This document shows, one piece after another, positions 12,911 to 24,269 of a DNA stretch of 64,000 bases. The notes under the pieces are model-generated. The model did no database searches. It was not told where the DNA came from and saw only the letters and a list, made by a program, of their open reading frames with translations. The stretch comes from Bolinopsis microptera (Eukaryota; Ctenophora; Tentaculata; Lobata; Bolinopsidae), in NCBI RefSeq assembly GCF_026151205.1, contig NC_087078.1, positions 11,232,175 through 11,296,174 of the forward strand, read 5' to 3'. The first letter of the stretch is position 1. The number at the start of each line of letters is the position of its first letter. The position numbers and the translations under genes are program-made.

Positions 12911-14416
12911 CGGACCCATGCACAACGTGTGCATGCTTCTCGAATTAACTTTTTAAATAATTAAATTCCTTTTGCCAATTACGGAGTATTCAATTTTGTG
13001 CACTGTTCACCGAATTTAAATGTAAAACAACCGTTTTATTCCTCATAACACAGATAAGAGTACAAAATATGTTATGAAAGTATGAATCACATGTGATTAT
13101 GAAGGTACGCGTCACATGGAATAACGAATATCACGTGGTACGAATATTTGGCAACTAACAAGTGCTGTGCTGTGCTGACACTATCAACTAGACTTAGTAC
13201 ACTGCACGGTAGACTTTCTATGTGGGAGTGAGGAGGCTGTGTGAATCATTATAACTATAACAGCTATTTTATTATAACTGTAACAGTTGCAACTTGCAAG
13301 TAGGTAGTGATAGTAGCTTCATCACGCTGTGATTACTAGAATTAGAAGTGGTATCCGATTAGTAGGATGATAGAAGAAGTGGTGTAAACTGTAAAGACGG
13401 AGGATGAGAGGAAATGTTTTGTCTGCAGAGAAGAGGTTTTTTAAATAGATTGGGTTCGCGGAGGCCTACAATTATTACAAAAATAGGTTTACAAAATAGG
13501 TGAAAGTTCCCGTATTATAAAATGTAAATCAGGGCTAAGTGACTGATCAATATAAACTTTGAGTAATAAGGGGAGGAATTGAACATGGCCCGCGCCGGGT
13601 GTTTTTATAGCAAAGTACATACATTATAAAAGTTGATATATATTTAGATTTAGCTAGATAAGGCTTGTAAGGACGCTTGTACGGCAAAATGTTGACTAGC
13701 GACTTCCGATACTTGTTGAAATCTGACACCATTATCAACCAGCATAATAACAAGTGATGTAGTAGATTAGCACACCTGGACTCAAAACCACAAATTTGCG
13801 TGTAACTCTGTATAGTACACTGGTTAAATTATGTTTTTTTTGTTGCTTTTTCAGCGATTGTGTGGTCAAGGAAAAGTGTGTAGGATATTTGATGTTTATA
13901 TTAGTTTATAGGGACAGTTTCGATTTTTGTTCACTGCAACTTTTATTTTTTATAGGAGTAAAAAAAAGAGTTATCTGACGGAAACCGTTATGTTTAAATC
14001 AAACTTAAATGAAGAAACAACAACACAGTTTTTAATGGTATATTTAGCTACAAAATAAATTGTACTGAAAACAAGAATGAAACGAACACGACAATTAATA
14101 TATCATTGTCACAGGAAAACTAATCATCCGATCAGGAACTTAAAAAAACGAGAGACTAAGTTATCAAACAGCAACTTTGGGAAGATTGCTTTAAATATCA
14201 TGGAATATCTCCTATCAATTAGATAGGTAATCATTTATCGCCGAATTGATGGAACTTTATTAAACTGAATGCATTGAATTATTTTAGGAAACCTATTAAT
14301 ATAAATGCTCGAACCAAGGACTCTCCTATAGGAAGTATATTGATATCCACAAGTAATCAACATCCTTAGCAGGAGTGAAGGTCCATGTCTCTGAGTTTAG
14401 AACACTGCTGTAGGAC
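12911..14416. other. Non-coding, nothing recognised
   Basis: No ORF with recognisable content, RNA gene or repeat. Confidence 0.5.
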
Positions 14417-14868
14417 ACAGGTAACTACAGGTAACTACAGGTAACCACAGGTAACCACAGGTAACCACAGGTAACCACAGGTAGTGCAGGTAACTACAGG
14501 TAACCACAAGTAACCACGGGTAACCACAGGTAACCACAGGTATCTACAGGTAACCACAGGTAACTACAGGTAACCACAGGTAACTACAGGTAACTACAGG
14601 TAACTACAGATTAAACCACATGTAACTACATGTAACCACAGGTAACTACAGGTAACCACAGGAAACTACAGGTAACCACAGGTAACCACAGGTAACCACA
14701 GGTAACCACAGGTAACCACAGGTAACTACAAATAACTACAGGTAAGCACAGGTAACCACAGGTAACCACAAGTAACCACAGGTAACCACAGGTAACTACA
14801 GGTAACCACAGGTAACCACAGGTAACCACAGGTAACCACAGGTAACTACAGGTAACCACAGGTAACTA
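14417..14868. repeat. 10-bp minisatellite (aggtaaccac), about 45 copies
   Basis: A long array of aggtaaccac and aggtaactac decamers with scattered substitutions. Each unit carries a GGTAA word, so the array resembles a string of weak plus-strand splice donors. The minus-strand ORF across it (WLPVVTCGYL repeat) is a by-product. Confidence 0.95.
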
Positions 14869-15520
14869 AAGCTTCCAGACTCTCGAGATCTGGTGCAGAC
14901 CTATCACATGTATCATAATTATTATGGTTAGTGTTTTTATTGTAATAAACATATTGTGAGCTAGCAGGAGTTCGGTGATGAGGCCGAAGACTTAATCCTA
15001 GGCCAAAAGCCGACAACTATTAAAGAAGAAGAAGAAGAAAATGCACACAGATTTTATTGGTCAACTTATTAAATCAAATACACACAGAATTAAGGGCGAC
15101 TGGAATACAATGCACAAAATATTTCATCGCAAGTTAAAACGAAACAATCAAATTGAATCACGTCCAACCAGACGGCAATTGTGAACTTCTAATATCTTGA
15201 TTCTTGATCCTTCCCAGAGGTATTGCAACTAAAAATGTCGCTCTCATTTATATTTATTAACTGGTTAATATAAATTTATCAAAAATCAACTACCAAAATA
15301 ATGCTAAAATATTTAACTAAATCTACTTTACAGTATTCCAAAATTATCAAAGTTATGCAAACAAGTTTAATGCAAAAATGTGATCACTTTTACATAACGT
15401 GAACATAAAGCACTGTGAAACATCAAATCCAATCAAAGTTTTTCAAACGATCACACACGCAAACAACAGCTGCACTCTTAAAACTAAGATTGTGCACATT
15501 CCAACCGAAAGTATTTGAAT
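14869..15520. other. 3' flank of the OXR1-type gene
   Basis: Probably contains the 3' UTR of the minus-strand gene above it. A short (gaa)n run at 15027-15040. No other feature seen. Confidence 0.4.
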
Positions 15521-18500
15521 TTATCCGATGTTGTAAAAATTGCCCCTGTACTGTCCACTTGCCCGGCTTTTTTCACTGGTCACTGACACACTATCGCTAT
15601 CATCTTGAACCGTTTCGTCTGTAAAATACCAAACCTCAACTGTAAGAACATTGAAGGATGACTCTGAGCTTAGTGTATCGTTGTGGAATGTCAAGGACCG
15701 ATTACTGGTTCCTTTTTCAAGCATCTCGTCTAGATAAAGAGCAAAGTTACCATCTCCAGCCCCTACAGTGAAATACTCGTGTGTTCCCATCATGAAATAA
15801 TGGTTGGAACCCTGCCAGAAGTAGCATTTCTCGTCAGGGGACAGTCTGAAGAGGAATGTCTCACCAGAGCCGTAATATTTGGGAGATTGAATGATTCCCT
15901 CGGAGAGATACGCCCCAAACACATACTGCCGTGTATCCTTTATCAGCAAGATACAGGGTAAATCCTGATAAGGCTCACAGTGGTTGTACAAAGACCGTAG
16001 TGACATCCCGTGAACCTTCAGGCTGTAAGCTAGGAGCATGTCTATTCCAATGATGTGACAGGGAAGATACGGCTGCAACTGACCCATCATATCTTCCGTT
16101 AAAAGAACTGATTTTCCGGCCGGATAATTCAGTGTCCCTGAAAAAGGCTCGCTCATCAGATCGGAGTCTACTTCCCGAGGGACAAACTGAGGCGTGCGAT
16201 CTGGAAGAGTTGCATCTGCAAGGCTGGTCCAGTAGTCCTCGTCACATTTCATCAGACAGTTGGAAGTGTCGTCCATTGGTGATAGGTGAGGACACAACTG
16301 GTAGAAATTGTTCATTAACTCAGATACATCCTCCTCTGGAACACACACCCAGAAGTGTGCCTTGCTGTAACCTTCCTCTGTCTCGAACTGATATGAAGGC
16401 TTTCCATGGGTCCTGGTGCAGCAAATTGCGTGAAGGGAAATGAAGATCGAGTACTCGTGTTTATTTGCATTCTCCATAAGAGTTTGCATCTGATTTGTGT
16501 TCTCATCAATTTTCTCAAAGAATGCTTTTGTGGCTAGTGTTGTGTCGGAATCAATTCTATTAATCCTCCCTTCTGGGACATAAGCAGTAGTGTTGAGTGG
16601 ATCGAAATTTGAATTGAAGTTCGGGATGAGAATTTTGTTGTCTTCGCCACCAATGGAAAATGGATTGACCCGTTTGCTGGCAGAGTATCGCCTGGACGCA
16701 AAACCCTCAAACTCATGCTCACAGGCAAAACCCTCAAACTCATGCTTACATGTTGGAGAGTATATGACTGGTGATTGAACAACTGGAGAGTGCCCTAGCT
16801 CAATCTCCCCGGAGGACAGCTCCAGAAAATCTGTGATGGCATGACCTACTTCTGGAGTGGCTGACCCCACGGACCCATGACCAAAATCATTATTTGGATC
16901 AATGATTTTGATTCTAAGCGCCTCCTCTAAATTGTCCTCCTCTAAGCTGACCTCCATGCGAATGTTCTCTTCACCAGACTGGACAGGTGTACCATGACAG
17001 AGCTGATATTTAAGTTCTGTGCACTTCTCACAAGCGTTCTCCACACCAGTGGTGGATTGGATGTTCCCGAGCAATCTCTCAAAAGACTCAAACATGAGTA
17101 TTTCACAGATTGAGTCAAGAGGGATGCTAACGTTGTAATTGTTCTGACCGTTTTGTATAACCAGTTTATCTGAAACATGGGCACGAAACATGAAAGCGTT
17201 TGAAGTCATGAGAGTAGTTCCTCCAACTGAACCATCAAACCTTGTGATCCTCTTCATTGGGTATTTGAAAATTGACTTCTTTGGTGAGGGTGGTATTTTT
17301 TGATCAACAGGATGCAAAGGTGTTTCCGCCACAACAGTTTCATTGCTTTGGAAAATTCTGGGTACAAGAACGCTTTGACCAGGGAAAATGAAGTCTGAAG
17401 TAAGTGCATTGAGCTGTTTCAGCATATTTGGAGATACATTGAACTTCAATGCAATAGTATTGAGAGTTTCATTGTCACTCACAAGATAGCTAACGCTACC
17501 TTCCCTAGATTTTTGCTTTTTCGCCTGTCTCATATTCTGATCCTTTTTAGGCTCATTTGCATTGCCATCCTCCATAATGTCGTGGTGATACAATGGCGAG
17601 TCCTTATCGTTAAAAAAGTCGTCCAATACTGAATAATCCCGGTCTTTATTCCTGGGAGTCAGATTCAAAACTTTGAGATCAGCTTGGTTTGACTCCACAT
17701 CACATTCCGATTCTGAACTTTCATAATCTGTTACAGGGGGTGTGGGGACAGCTGGTGAGTCGTGTTCGTAGTCATCAAATCCCGGGAGATCTGTGTCCAG
17801 CTTCCTTAATTCTCTCTGAGAATATAAAGTATTAAAGTGAGACCAAATTAAAAAGGGTAGTTTGCTGAGTGCTGGGATATGTTAGAGGAAAACTCTTGAC
17901 TAACACACTTTTCATGATTATTACATGTTACAGATTATGAACCATTGAACATTATAGATATTATAATTAGCAGTTTTCAGTATGTGTAAACTCTAGATAT
18001 ATACGATGATAGCCAAAAAACAAATAAATCAGTCTTAGTGTTCTAATTTTTAATGATTGTAGAGAAGAACCATTTATCAACAGACAAAAATTGCAATATT
18101 CTAGCACTGCAGTAGTCATATTATAATTAATGACGCACCTTGCATGCGCATGCTATAATCATATTAACTTTCCTTGTTAATATACATTTCTGTCTGTTTA
18201 GCTTTTTGGTACTGGGTATAATTTGAGTATCATAATAAGGCGACTTGAGCCCTTTTTTGTCTGAATTGTGTACGTCTGAAGTCTGAGTGTTCTTGAGTGG
18301 GTCTGATGGTTCTCCATCTTGATCGGTAAAAGTCGCATTTTCAGAACTGTCAGTATTTGTATGTTTCTGATTGTTGAATTTTATTGAGTCAGAGTATTTT
18401 TAACTTATGGTATTTCTAATTCTATAAGAAAAAGTATATAAAAGTTGACACTTGATAATCTTGTATTTCATTGACATACATTATTAAAACAAAAATTGCC

Positions 18501-18921
18501 AGAACTTGACACTGATAGATTACCCTATCATCAATTATGGAGTTTATGTTAGATTCATCCTCAGCCACTGTTAAAATCTCAAAGAGATCATCATCTAAAC
18601 TGTCCACATTACTCAGCTGACAGTAATACAAAATAATATTATTAGGTCAGATAGTATAGCTAAACCTTTCAGTTAGATTTTTGAACAGCCTAGTACAGTA
18701 TTTGAACAATGAGCATATTATGACATATATTTTTAACAGGAACATTTGAAACTTCATTTGTCCAACTACAAAGTGACTGACATAGTGGTGACATAACATA
18801 AATGAACATGGCAAACCTCAAGTTCGTTGTAATCTGAAACATCAATGTTGAAGATGTACGTTTTGATGGAGTCAAGTAGGCCGGAAGCTGGATGTAGAGA
18901 ATTAGCAGTTTCCTGGGACAT
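15521..18921 (-). CDS. OXR1: OXR1/NCOA7-type TLDc protein, complete gene
   Basis: Three exons join in phase 0. Exon 1 is 18921-18817 (ATG, starts MSQETANSLH). Exon 2 is 18616-18524 (LSNVDSLDDDLFEIL). Exon 3 is 17815-15521 and carries most of the protein. The total is about 830 residues. Domains: LysM around residues 174-219 (SVSYLVSDNETLNTIALKFN, ending FPGQSVLVPR), a GRAM-like segment around 240-320 (RITRFDGSVGGTTLM), and a C-terminal TLDc domain around 660-810 (PCHIIGIDMLLAYSLKVHGM, QYVFGAYLSEG, ending LTVEVWYF). LysM-GRAM-TLDc is the order of long OXR1/NCOA7 isoforms, which protect cells from oxidative stress and can regulate the V-ATPase. The frame is open 39 codons past the GTG at 17698, up to a clean acceptor, so the start lies in exon 1. 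A 76-codon cassette exon may exist at 18366-18139. Confidence 0.9.
18139..18366 (-). CDS. OXR1: Possible cassette exon of the OXR1-type gene
   Basis: An open 228-nt segment (76 codons, KHTNTDSSEN ... IIACACK) lies between exons 2 and 3. It has a cag acceptor at 18367-18369 and a strong donor (AAG then gtgcgt). Length and phase (0-0) would let it be included or skipped without shifting the frame. The acidic, Ser/Thr-rich content resembles the linkers of this protein. Use of this exon is an inference. Confidence 0.4.
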
Positions 18922-19400
18922 GGTGCTCTACAATCATGTCTGGTATTTCATTCAATAACCTAGTGAAAGTGATGTTTTAAAGTTAACAACAGTTGCATAT
19001 GCGTATTAAAGGTCAAAGGATGATAACCGGCAAAATGTGAGAAACCTTTTTTTCATGGACACTCTCCTAGAACCGACCCCAGGAGACACATCTTTCGCCC
19101 ACACATCTCTCTCTCAGAATGGGTGTAAACAAAGCCAAATTATCGTATTTATATAAAAGTAACAATAAACCTATTGCCTTTTAACCGTTACCTCCAGATA
19201 AGAAAAAATAACGACAACTAACACATTTCTTCGAAATCAAATGATTATTTTTCATTAATTCTGAAAAATTATTTTTCATATTCACATTCATGACAAAATG
19301 AAGTTAATTGATCAATTGTGTTACGAAGATCCTACAGACTGTATAGTAGATGGACAATTTTAATACTTTCAACACTACTATATAACAAATAATTTCAGGT
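18922..19400. other. Upstream region of OXR1-type gene
   Basis: Presumed promoter and 5' UTR for the minus-strand gene. No specific motif can be assigned. Confidence 0.3.
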
Positions 19401-19840
19401 ATGGCTACCGATGAGTAATCCGTTGGAGTAAAGTCTGCCGGTGTCCTGGGTGTGATGGATCTGAGTTAGATGGCAGGTTGTGGAGGTGGTAACCGTTTCT
19501 TCCTATTGCCCTGGTAGTCTTGTACTACCAGGGCTCCTGCGGTCTGGTACGAGGTTAGTTTTATTGTTAGAGATCTAGTGATGTTTGAAATTTATTAACT
19601 CCTTTTAGCTACTTCTCCTTTAGATAAGTATTGCATTCTTTTTTCTGCTATACAGTTCTTTACAACACCTCTGTTCATTATAATTCAAATTTTTTTCACT
19701 CGGAACTATAAATCTCTGGCCTATTAACTGTTTCAGATCCAGATTGCTAGGGTTTACAACGGTGCACTGAAACATCCTGCTGTTGATCTCTTATCTGGAT
19801 CACCCAGTCTCCTCCCGATCCTCCCACACTTCACAACAAG

Positions 19841-21352
19841 ATGCCAATACTGCCCGCCAACTTCCTCGCCTTACTGCAAAACTTATCTCTTGAAGTAAAG
19901 CAACACATGCATACCCTCCTTACTCAGAGTATCCTGGACAGTCTGAAAGAGAAAAAGCTTGCTTCTAAAATAGAACGTATAGATGAAAAGAAGAAGGAAA
20001 AGAAAACGAAGAAGGAAACTACTGTTCAAAATGTCTCGTATAGCCCACATACGCTCGTAGAGCACGTTCCAGTTCTCCCTGGAATGGATGAAAATCTATT
20101 CCAGAAAATCACAGAAGAATTAGATTCAATGAATCTTGAAGGCAAATCTAATAAAGTCCACACCCTATGGCTAAGCCCTTCATCAGAAGACTACTGCTTT
20201 GGTAACATAGTCAACAAGCCACATCCCATCAACAACTTCCCTAGCATCTTTAAGTTGATGGGACTTATTAATGACCTCCCCTCCACCACCAACAACATGG
20301 ATGCTTGCCTTGTTACTAGGTACGACACTCAGCAAGCTAAGTTAAGCCTCCATAAAGACGATGAAGACCTAATAATATCACCGTCCAGCTCCATTTGCAC
20401 TTACTCAATAGGGGCTCCGCGGTCACTTGAGTTTGTGCTCGATACAACCCAAGTAGAACAACGCACAACTAGGGCCTCTAGGTCAAGGCCAGCCCAAGAG
20501 TTGATTAACGCAGACTTCACCCTTCCTGCCACCAATGGCACACTGAACATCATGAAGCCTGGTGCACAGCAAGTCATGAGGCACAGGATTGCCCCAGGAG
20601 TTGCACCTTCTGACAATGAAATTTGTTGGAGGTATAGTCTCTCCTTCAGAAATTTAACCACACCTTCCTCTTCCCCTTCATCTCCTATTCTTCCCTCTCC
20701 TACATCCGACAGTCCTAATAAGGTACCCCCAAAAGCTCCCATCACAGGCTCTCAAAAACACCAGAAGTCTATCATCCTCATTGCTGGTGACTCCTTTGCT
20801 GCTCGATTGGACGCTGATCGCCTCAGTAGAGGTAAAGAAACTGTCACCAATATAGCTAAGGGTGGGCTTAAGATCTCAGCTATACAGAAATCTATTGAGG
20901 CCTTTCATACAAAGAACCCTCTTGTGCAGGTAAAGAAACTGTTCTTAAGCTTCGGTGCCAACGACATCCGGTACTGTACCCAGGGTGTCAATCATCTCAA
21001 GACCCCTGTGAGTGACCTTATGAAGACAGCAAAAAAACTTTATCCAAATGCACGTGTTTTTGTACAAGCTATTCCACCAGTCCACCCCAACGGACAAGAT
21101 AAAATCCCTGGTAATGTTTGTGCTATGAATAATTTGATCTTTGATCGCTGCTCTAGGCATAAACTGTTTTACCTTGATGTTTTTTGGGCTTTCTTAGACC
21201 GCTATGGAAACAGAAACGAGAGATTATTTCCTAAATGTGACAAAAGGGGCTTTTATGATATTCATCCCAGCCCAAAGGCTGGGATGCCAGTGTTGGCAAA
21301 GTTCTATCTCAGAATCATACACTCAAAGTGGTTTAATCCATTGGGATACTGA
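19841..21352 (+). CDS. LINE ORF1: AlkB-like dioxygenase fused to SGNH esterase
   Basis: Intact 503-residue ORF from ATG. After a lysine-rich coiled N-terminus (to about residue 65) comes an AlkB-like 2-oxoglutarate/Fe(II) oxygenase region around residues 80-270. The HxD metal ligands appear as LHKDDED, followed by TYSIGAPRSLEFV. The distal His lies in IMKPGAQQVMRHRI and the oxoglutarate-binding Arg in RYSLSFR. After a Ser/Pro-rich linker, an SGNH/GDSL hydrolase spans about 308-495: block I is IAGDSFAARLD, block III is SFGANDIR, and the catalytic Asp-x-x-His is DIHPSP. An esterase in ORF1 is known for CR1-type LINEs. The AlkB partner could act on alkylated element RNA or DNA, but that role is inference. 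Confidence 0.8.
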   Translation: MPILPANFLALLQNLSLEVKQHMHTLLTQSILDSLKEKKLASKIERIDEKKKEKKTKKETTVQNVSYSPHTLVEHVPVLPGMDENLFQKITEELDSMNLEGKSNKVHTLWLSPSSEDYCFGNIVNKPHPINNFPSIFKLMGLINDLPSTTNNMDACLVTRYDTQQAKLSLHKDDEDLIISPSSSICTYSIGAPRSLEFVLDTTQVEQRTTRASRSRPAQELINADFTLPATNGTLNIMKPGAQQVMRHRIAPGVAPSDNEICWRYSLSFRNLTTPSSSPSSPILPSPTSDSPNKVPPKAPITGSQKHQKSIILIAGDSFAARLDADRLSRGKETVTNIAKGGLKISAIQKSIEAFHTKNPLVQVKKLFLSFGANDIRYCTQGVNHLKTPVSDLMKTAKKLYPNARVFVQAIPPVHPNGQDKIPGNVCAMNNLIFDRCSRHKLFYLDVFWAFLDRYGNRNERLFPKCDKRGFYDIHPSPKAGMPVLAKFYLRIIHSKWFNPLGY

Positions 21353-21546
21353 TGTGGTAATTCAATTCAATATTTAAATTTTTCATTGTCTGCATCAGTA
21401 TCCTATTGGATCTGATCATTTGGATGTTATTTATATGTATTCAAACGAAGTGATAGCATAATGTATGTTACTTCATATTATAGCACAATACCTAACAAAA
21501 CACAACGGCGAGACACAATTCTGTTAATAATATACTTTAAAGTTCC

Positions 21547-23373
21547 ATGGGAATATCGGCTCAACAACACCGTGTTGCAACTGGTATGTTTTCTAGGTAT
21601 GTTATCATCAGTAAAAGTAATAGAGGTAACGGGGAAAATTTGTTGTCCTGTCTTCTGTCTTGTCATATGTTGTGTGCTCTATTGGGTATATTTTATTTTT
21701 ATGTTATTTTGTATATATTTTCCTCGACTATCGATGCTAATATACTCCCTGGTGCTCCCCTACAACCTAAAATACACTCTGTACCATGTTTGAGGTCATC
21801 CATAAATCTTTACTTTATGGTAATATTTTGTACCATTTTTCTCAGACACTTTAAACTTGTGTATAGGGGGGAGGGGGGCATTGGGACAGCCTTAGCTGCA
21901 ATTTCTGTAAAATTGCTATCTACCACAAAAACCGAACTGTCACCTACCATGTCACCGAAACAGACTGTTAAGTTACTTTTCGGTATAACCAGCAGCTGGC
22001 TTGGGGTCATGTCTAGGTGTGGTCTGGTTTTTCTATCTCTCCTTAATATTTCCCTGATAGTAATTTGTAATTGTTCCTTACTGAACCCTGGACCAAATTT
22101 ATCCGTTGTTTACAATAATGTCCATGGTTTCCTAAATACACGCGATTTAGCATCAGGAACACCACCACTAAATATGACCAAGATACATGAATTCCATGGT
22201 TATATCTACAAACATAAGCCTCACATCATTATTCTAAACGAGACATGGCTGAAAAATTCCATTCTCAGTAATGAGGTGCTCCCTGACAAATACAAAGTAT
22301 TTAGGCTTGACCGATCCTTAAGATCGCATCCAGTGGATGCAACCCAGCCCAAGAAATTCAGAAAAAACGGTGGTGGTGTTCTGATTGCCCATAGAACAGA
22401 CATTGATATCTCGAGTCTAAAGTTCTCTAAAGTTAGTGTTCAAGCTGAATTATTATCCATCATAATTAAGACTCAGTGTGGAAGAAACTTTTGTATATCA
22501 ACACATCAATTTTATAGAGTAGGAACGCTTGGCTTAGATAATTTTGAATCTTTCAAGAAACATTTTGTTACTTTAGCATCTGCCAGAAAATTGCAAAGGC
22601 ACATTCTGGTAGGTGACTTTAATTTGGCTTCGATTTCCTGGCCAGATGGTCAGTCATCTTGCCAGCTACCTTCTAGCTTTGTAAATTTTCTCACTGATGA
22701 CCTCGGACATACACAACTTATTAGCTCCCCTACTCACAAGTCAGGCAACACCTTAGATCTTGTGTTCACTAACATTCAAAACCTTATTAAGAATGTTAAA
22801 GTTTTAGATCAAAACGAAATGTGTATGTCCGACCACTTTTGTATCACATTTGACATTGATATTAAGACCAAGTATATTAAGCAGCCTAAAAGAAAGATCT
22901 TTAATTATAGTAAAGGTAATTTTAGGGGCCTGAATTCTGAGTTATTTAGCATCGATTGGGATAGTATATTTGAGTGTAATGATCCTTATCTTGCCTGGAG
23001 TCGATTCAGAGGAGTTCTCGGTGCAGCCTGTGACCGATGGATCCCTAAAAAGACCATCAAGTCTCAGTTCCAGCCCCCATGGTATGACTCCGAATGTGAT
23101 CGTCTCCTACGAAATAAGGAGAAATGGAGAATAAGGCATAAGGGGAGCAACTCTGAGTCTCATAAACAAAAGTTTCGTGCATTTCGCACAAAATTTAAAA
23201 ATTTGATGGACGAAAGAATGAGACTCAGTGTTGAGGATGACTCCGATGATGCTCTTATCTCCAAGAAATTCTGGACCTACGTTAAATCTAAATCAAAGTC
23301 AACCAGGATCCCTGAAACTGTCAAATATCATAATCGCTTTCGAAACAATCCATTTGATCAAGCTGCCCTTTTT
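21547..23373 (+). pseudogene. LINE ORF2, N-terminal part: APE-type endonuclease
   Basis: The open frame runs from 21547 to the insertion point at 23373, then into foreign sequence to 23430. APE endonuclease motifs are visible: LNETWLK, GGGVLIAHR, LVGDFNLASISWP and CMSDHFCITFDID. Upstream is a hydrophobic stretch followed by LLNPGPN, a degenerate form of the 2A-type NPGP signal seen in some LINE polyproteins. The real start could be any ATG after 21547. The reading frame resumes after the first insert as NKYFYEQFSQ (24238-24269), so the ORF was intact before being split. Confidence 0.8.
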
Positions 23374-24233
23374 AGTAGAGGCTCTTACGGGCAAAAAGAC
23401 GTGTTTTCTGCTACGAGTTTAGAGACCTAACCGCTAATTGGACACAATAGTATGATGTCTAAGGATCGATAATATGTTAAGAAGTATAAATTTGGCCTTA
23501 TTAGTCACGTGCTATACCAATGCGCGTTTTAAACTTTGACAGTCTATTACTCTAAGGCAAATAGAGTAATTATATTCATATTTTGTCAGCAATAAGATCA
23601 CATTATTTTCTATTTAGTGTGAAAATATGAGCTAGAACGGACATAATCTCGCTGAGTTATAGCTGTTTGAAATTTATGATGAACGCGCGGGTGCCAATTG
23701 ATAACAACTAAATGCTTTTGCGCGTAGTGCGCGTCGAAAATTTGGCAAAAACGCTTGCGGAGTGAAAATATTCAAACTTCGATAAAGTATATGAAGTGGG
23801 TACTTCTCGGAAAGGAAAAATTTAGGCAAACACGATGTAACTATTTTTGGGTTGATTTAATACAACTGCAAAAAATTATTCAGACTTCAAGCAAAAAAGT
23901 CAAAATTTTTACCACTTTTTTGGATTTTTACCTCAGAACAAATAGAGGGATTTGTTTTATTTTTATACAATCTTGTGCGGCTGTCTTTTAGCTATCTTTA
24001 TGCAAGTTTTGCCGACATGCCAACAAAATTAACTTGCTCAAAATATCAAAAAACATGGTTTTTTGGCCTATTTTTGGCCCAAAAATCGGTTTTTTTGCGA
24101 TTTTACCCCAGAACAATCAGTCCAATCATCTTGAAACCACTTTCAATCGATTCTACGGTCAAAAATACGTCTAGTAAGGTGTATCTGGGGTCCCTAACGT
24201 ATCGAGCAGACAATGCCCGTAAGAGCCTCTACT
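23374..24233. mobile_element. 860-bp DNA element with 19-bp perfect TIRs, inside LINE ORF2
   Basis: The left end AGTAGAGGCTCTTACGGGC is repeated exactly in inverse at 24215-24233. Inserted between LINE codons for ALF and NKYF. The flank is T-rich, so the target duplication is ambiguous (a TTTT/TTTTA-like tract on both sides). No transposase is visible: internal ORFs are short and of low complexity. Non-autonomous, superfamily unknown. Confidence 0.8.
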
Positions 24234-24269
24234 ATTTTAACAAATATTTTTATGAGCAGTTTTCTCAAG

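Noticed and set aside
12662-12964. YAVES repeat protein gene
   Set aside because: The 15-bp period explains the open frame. No supporting exon structure or homology.
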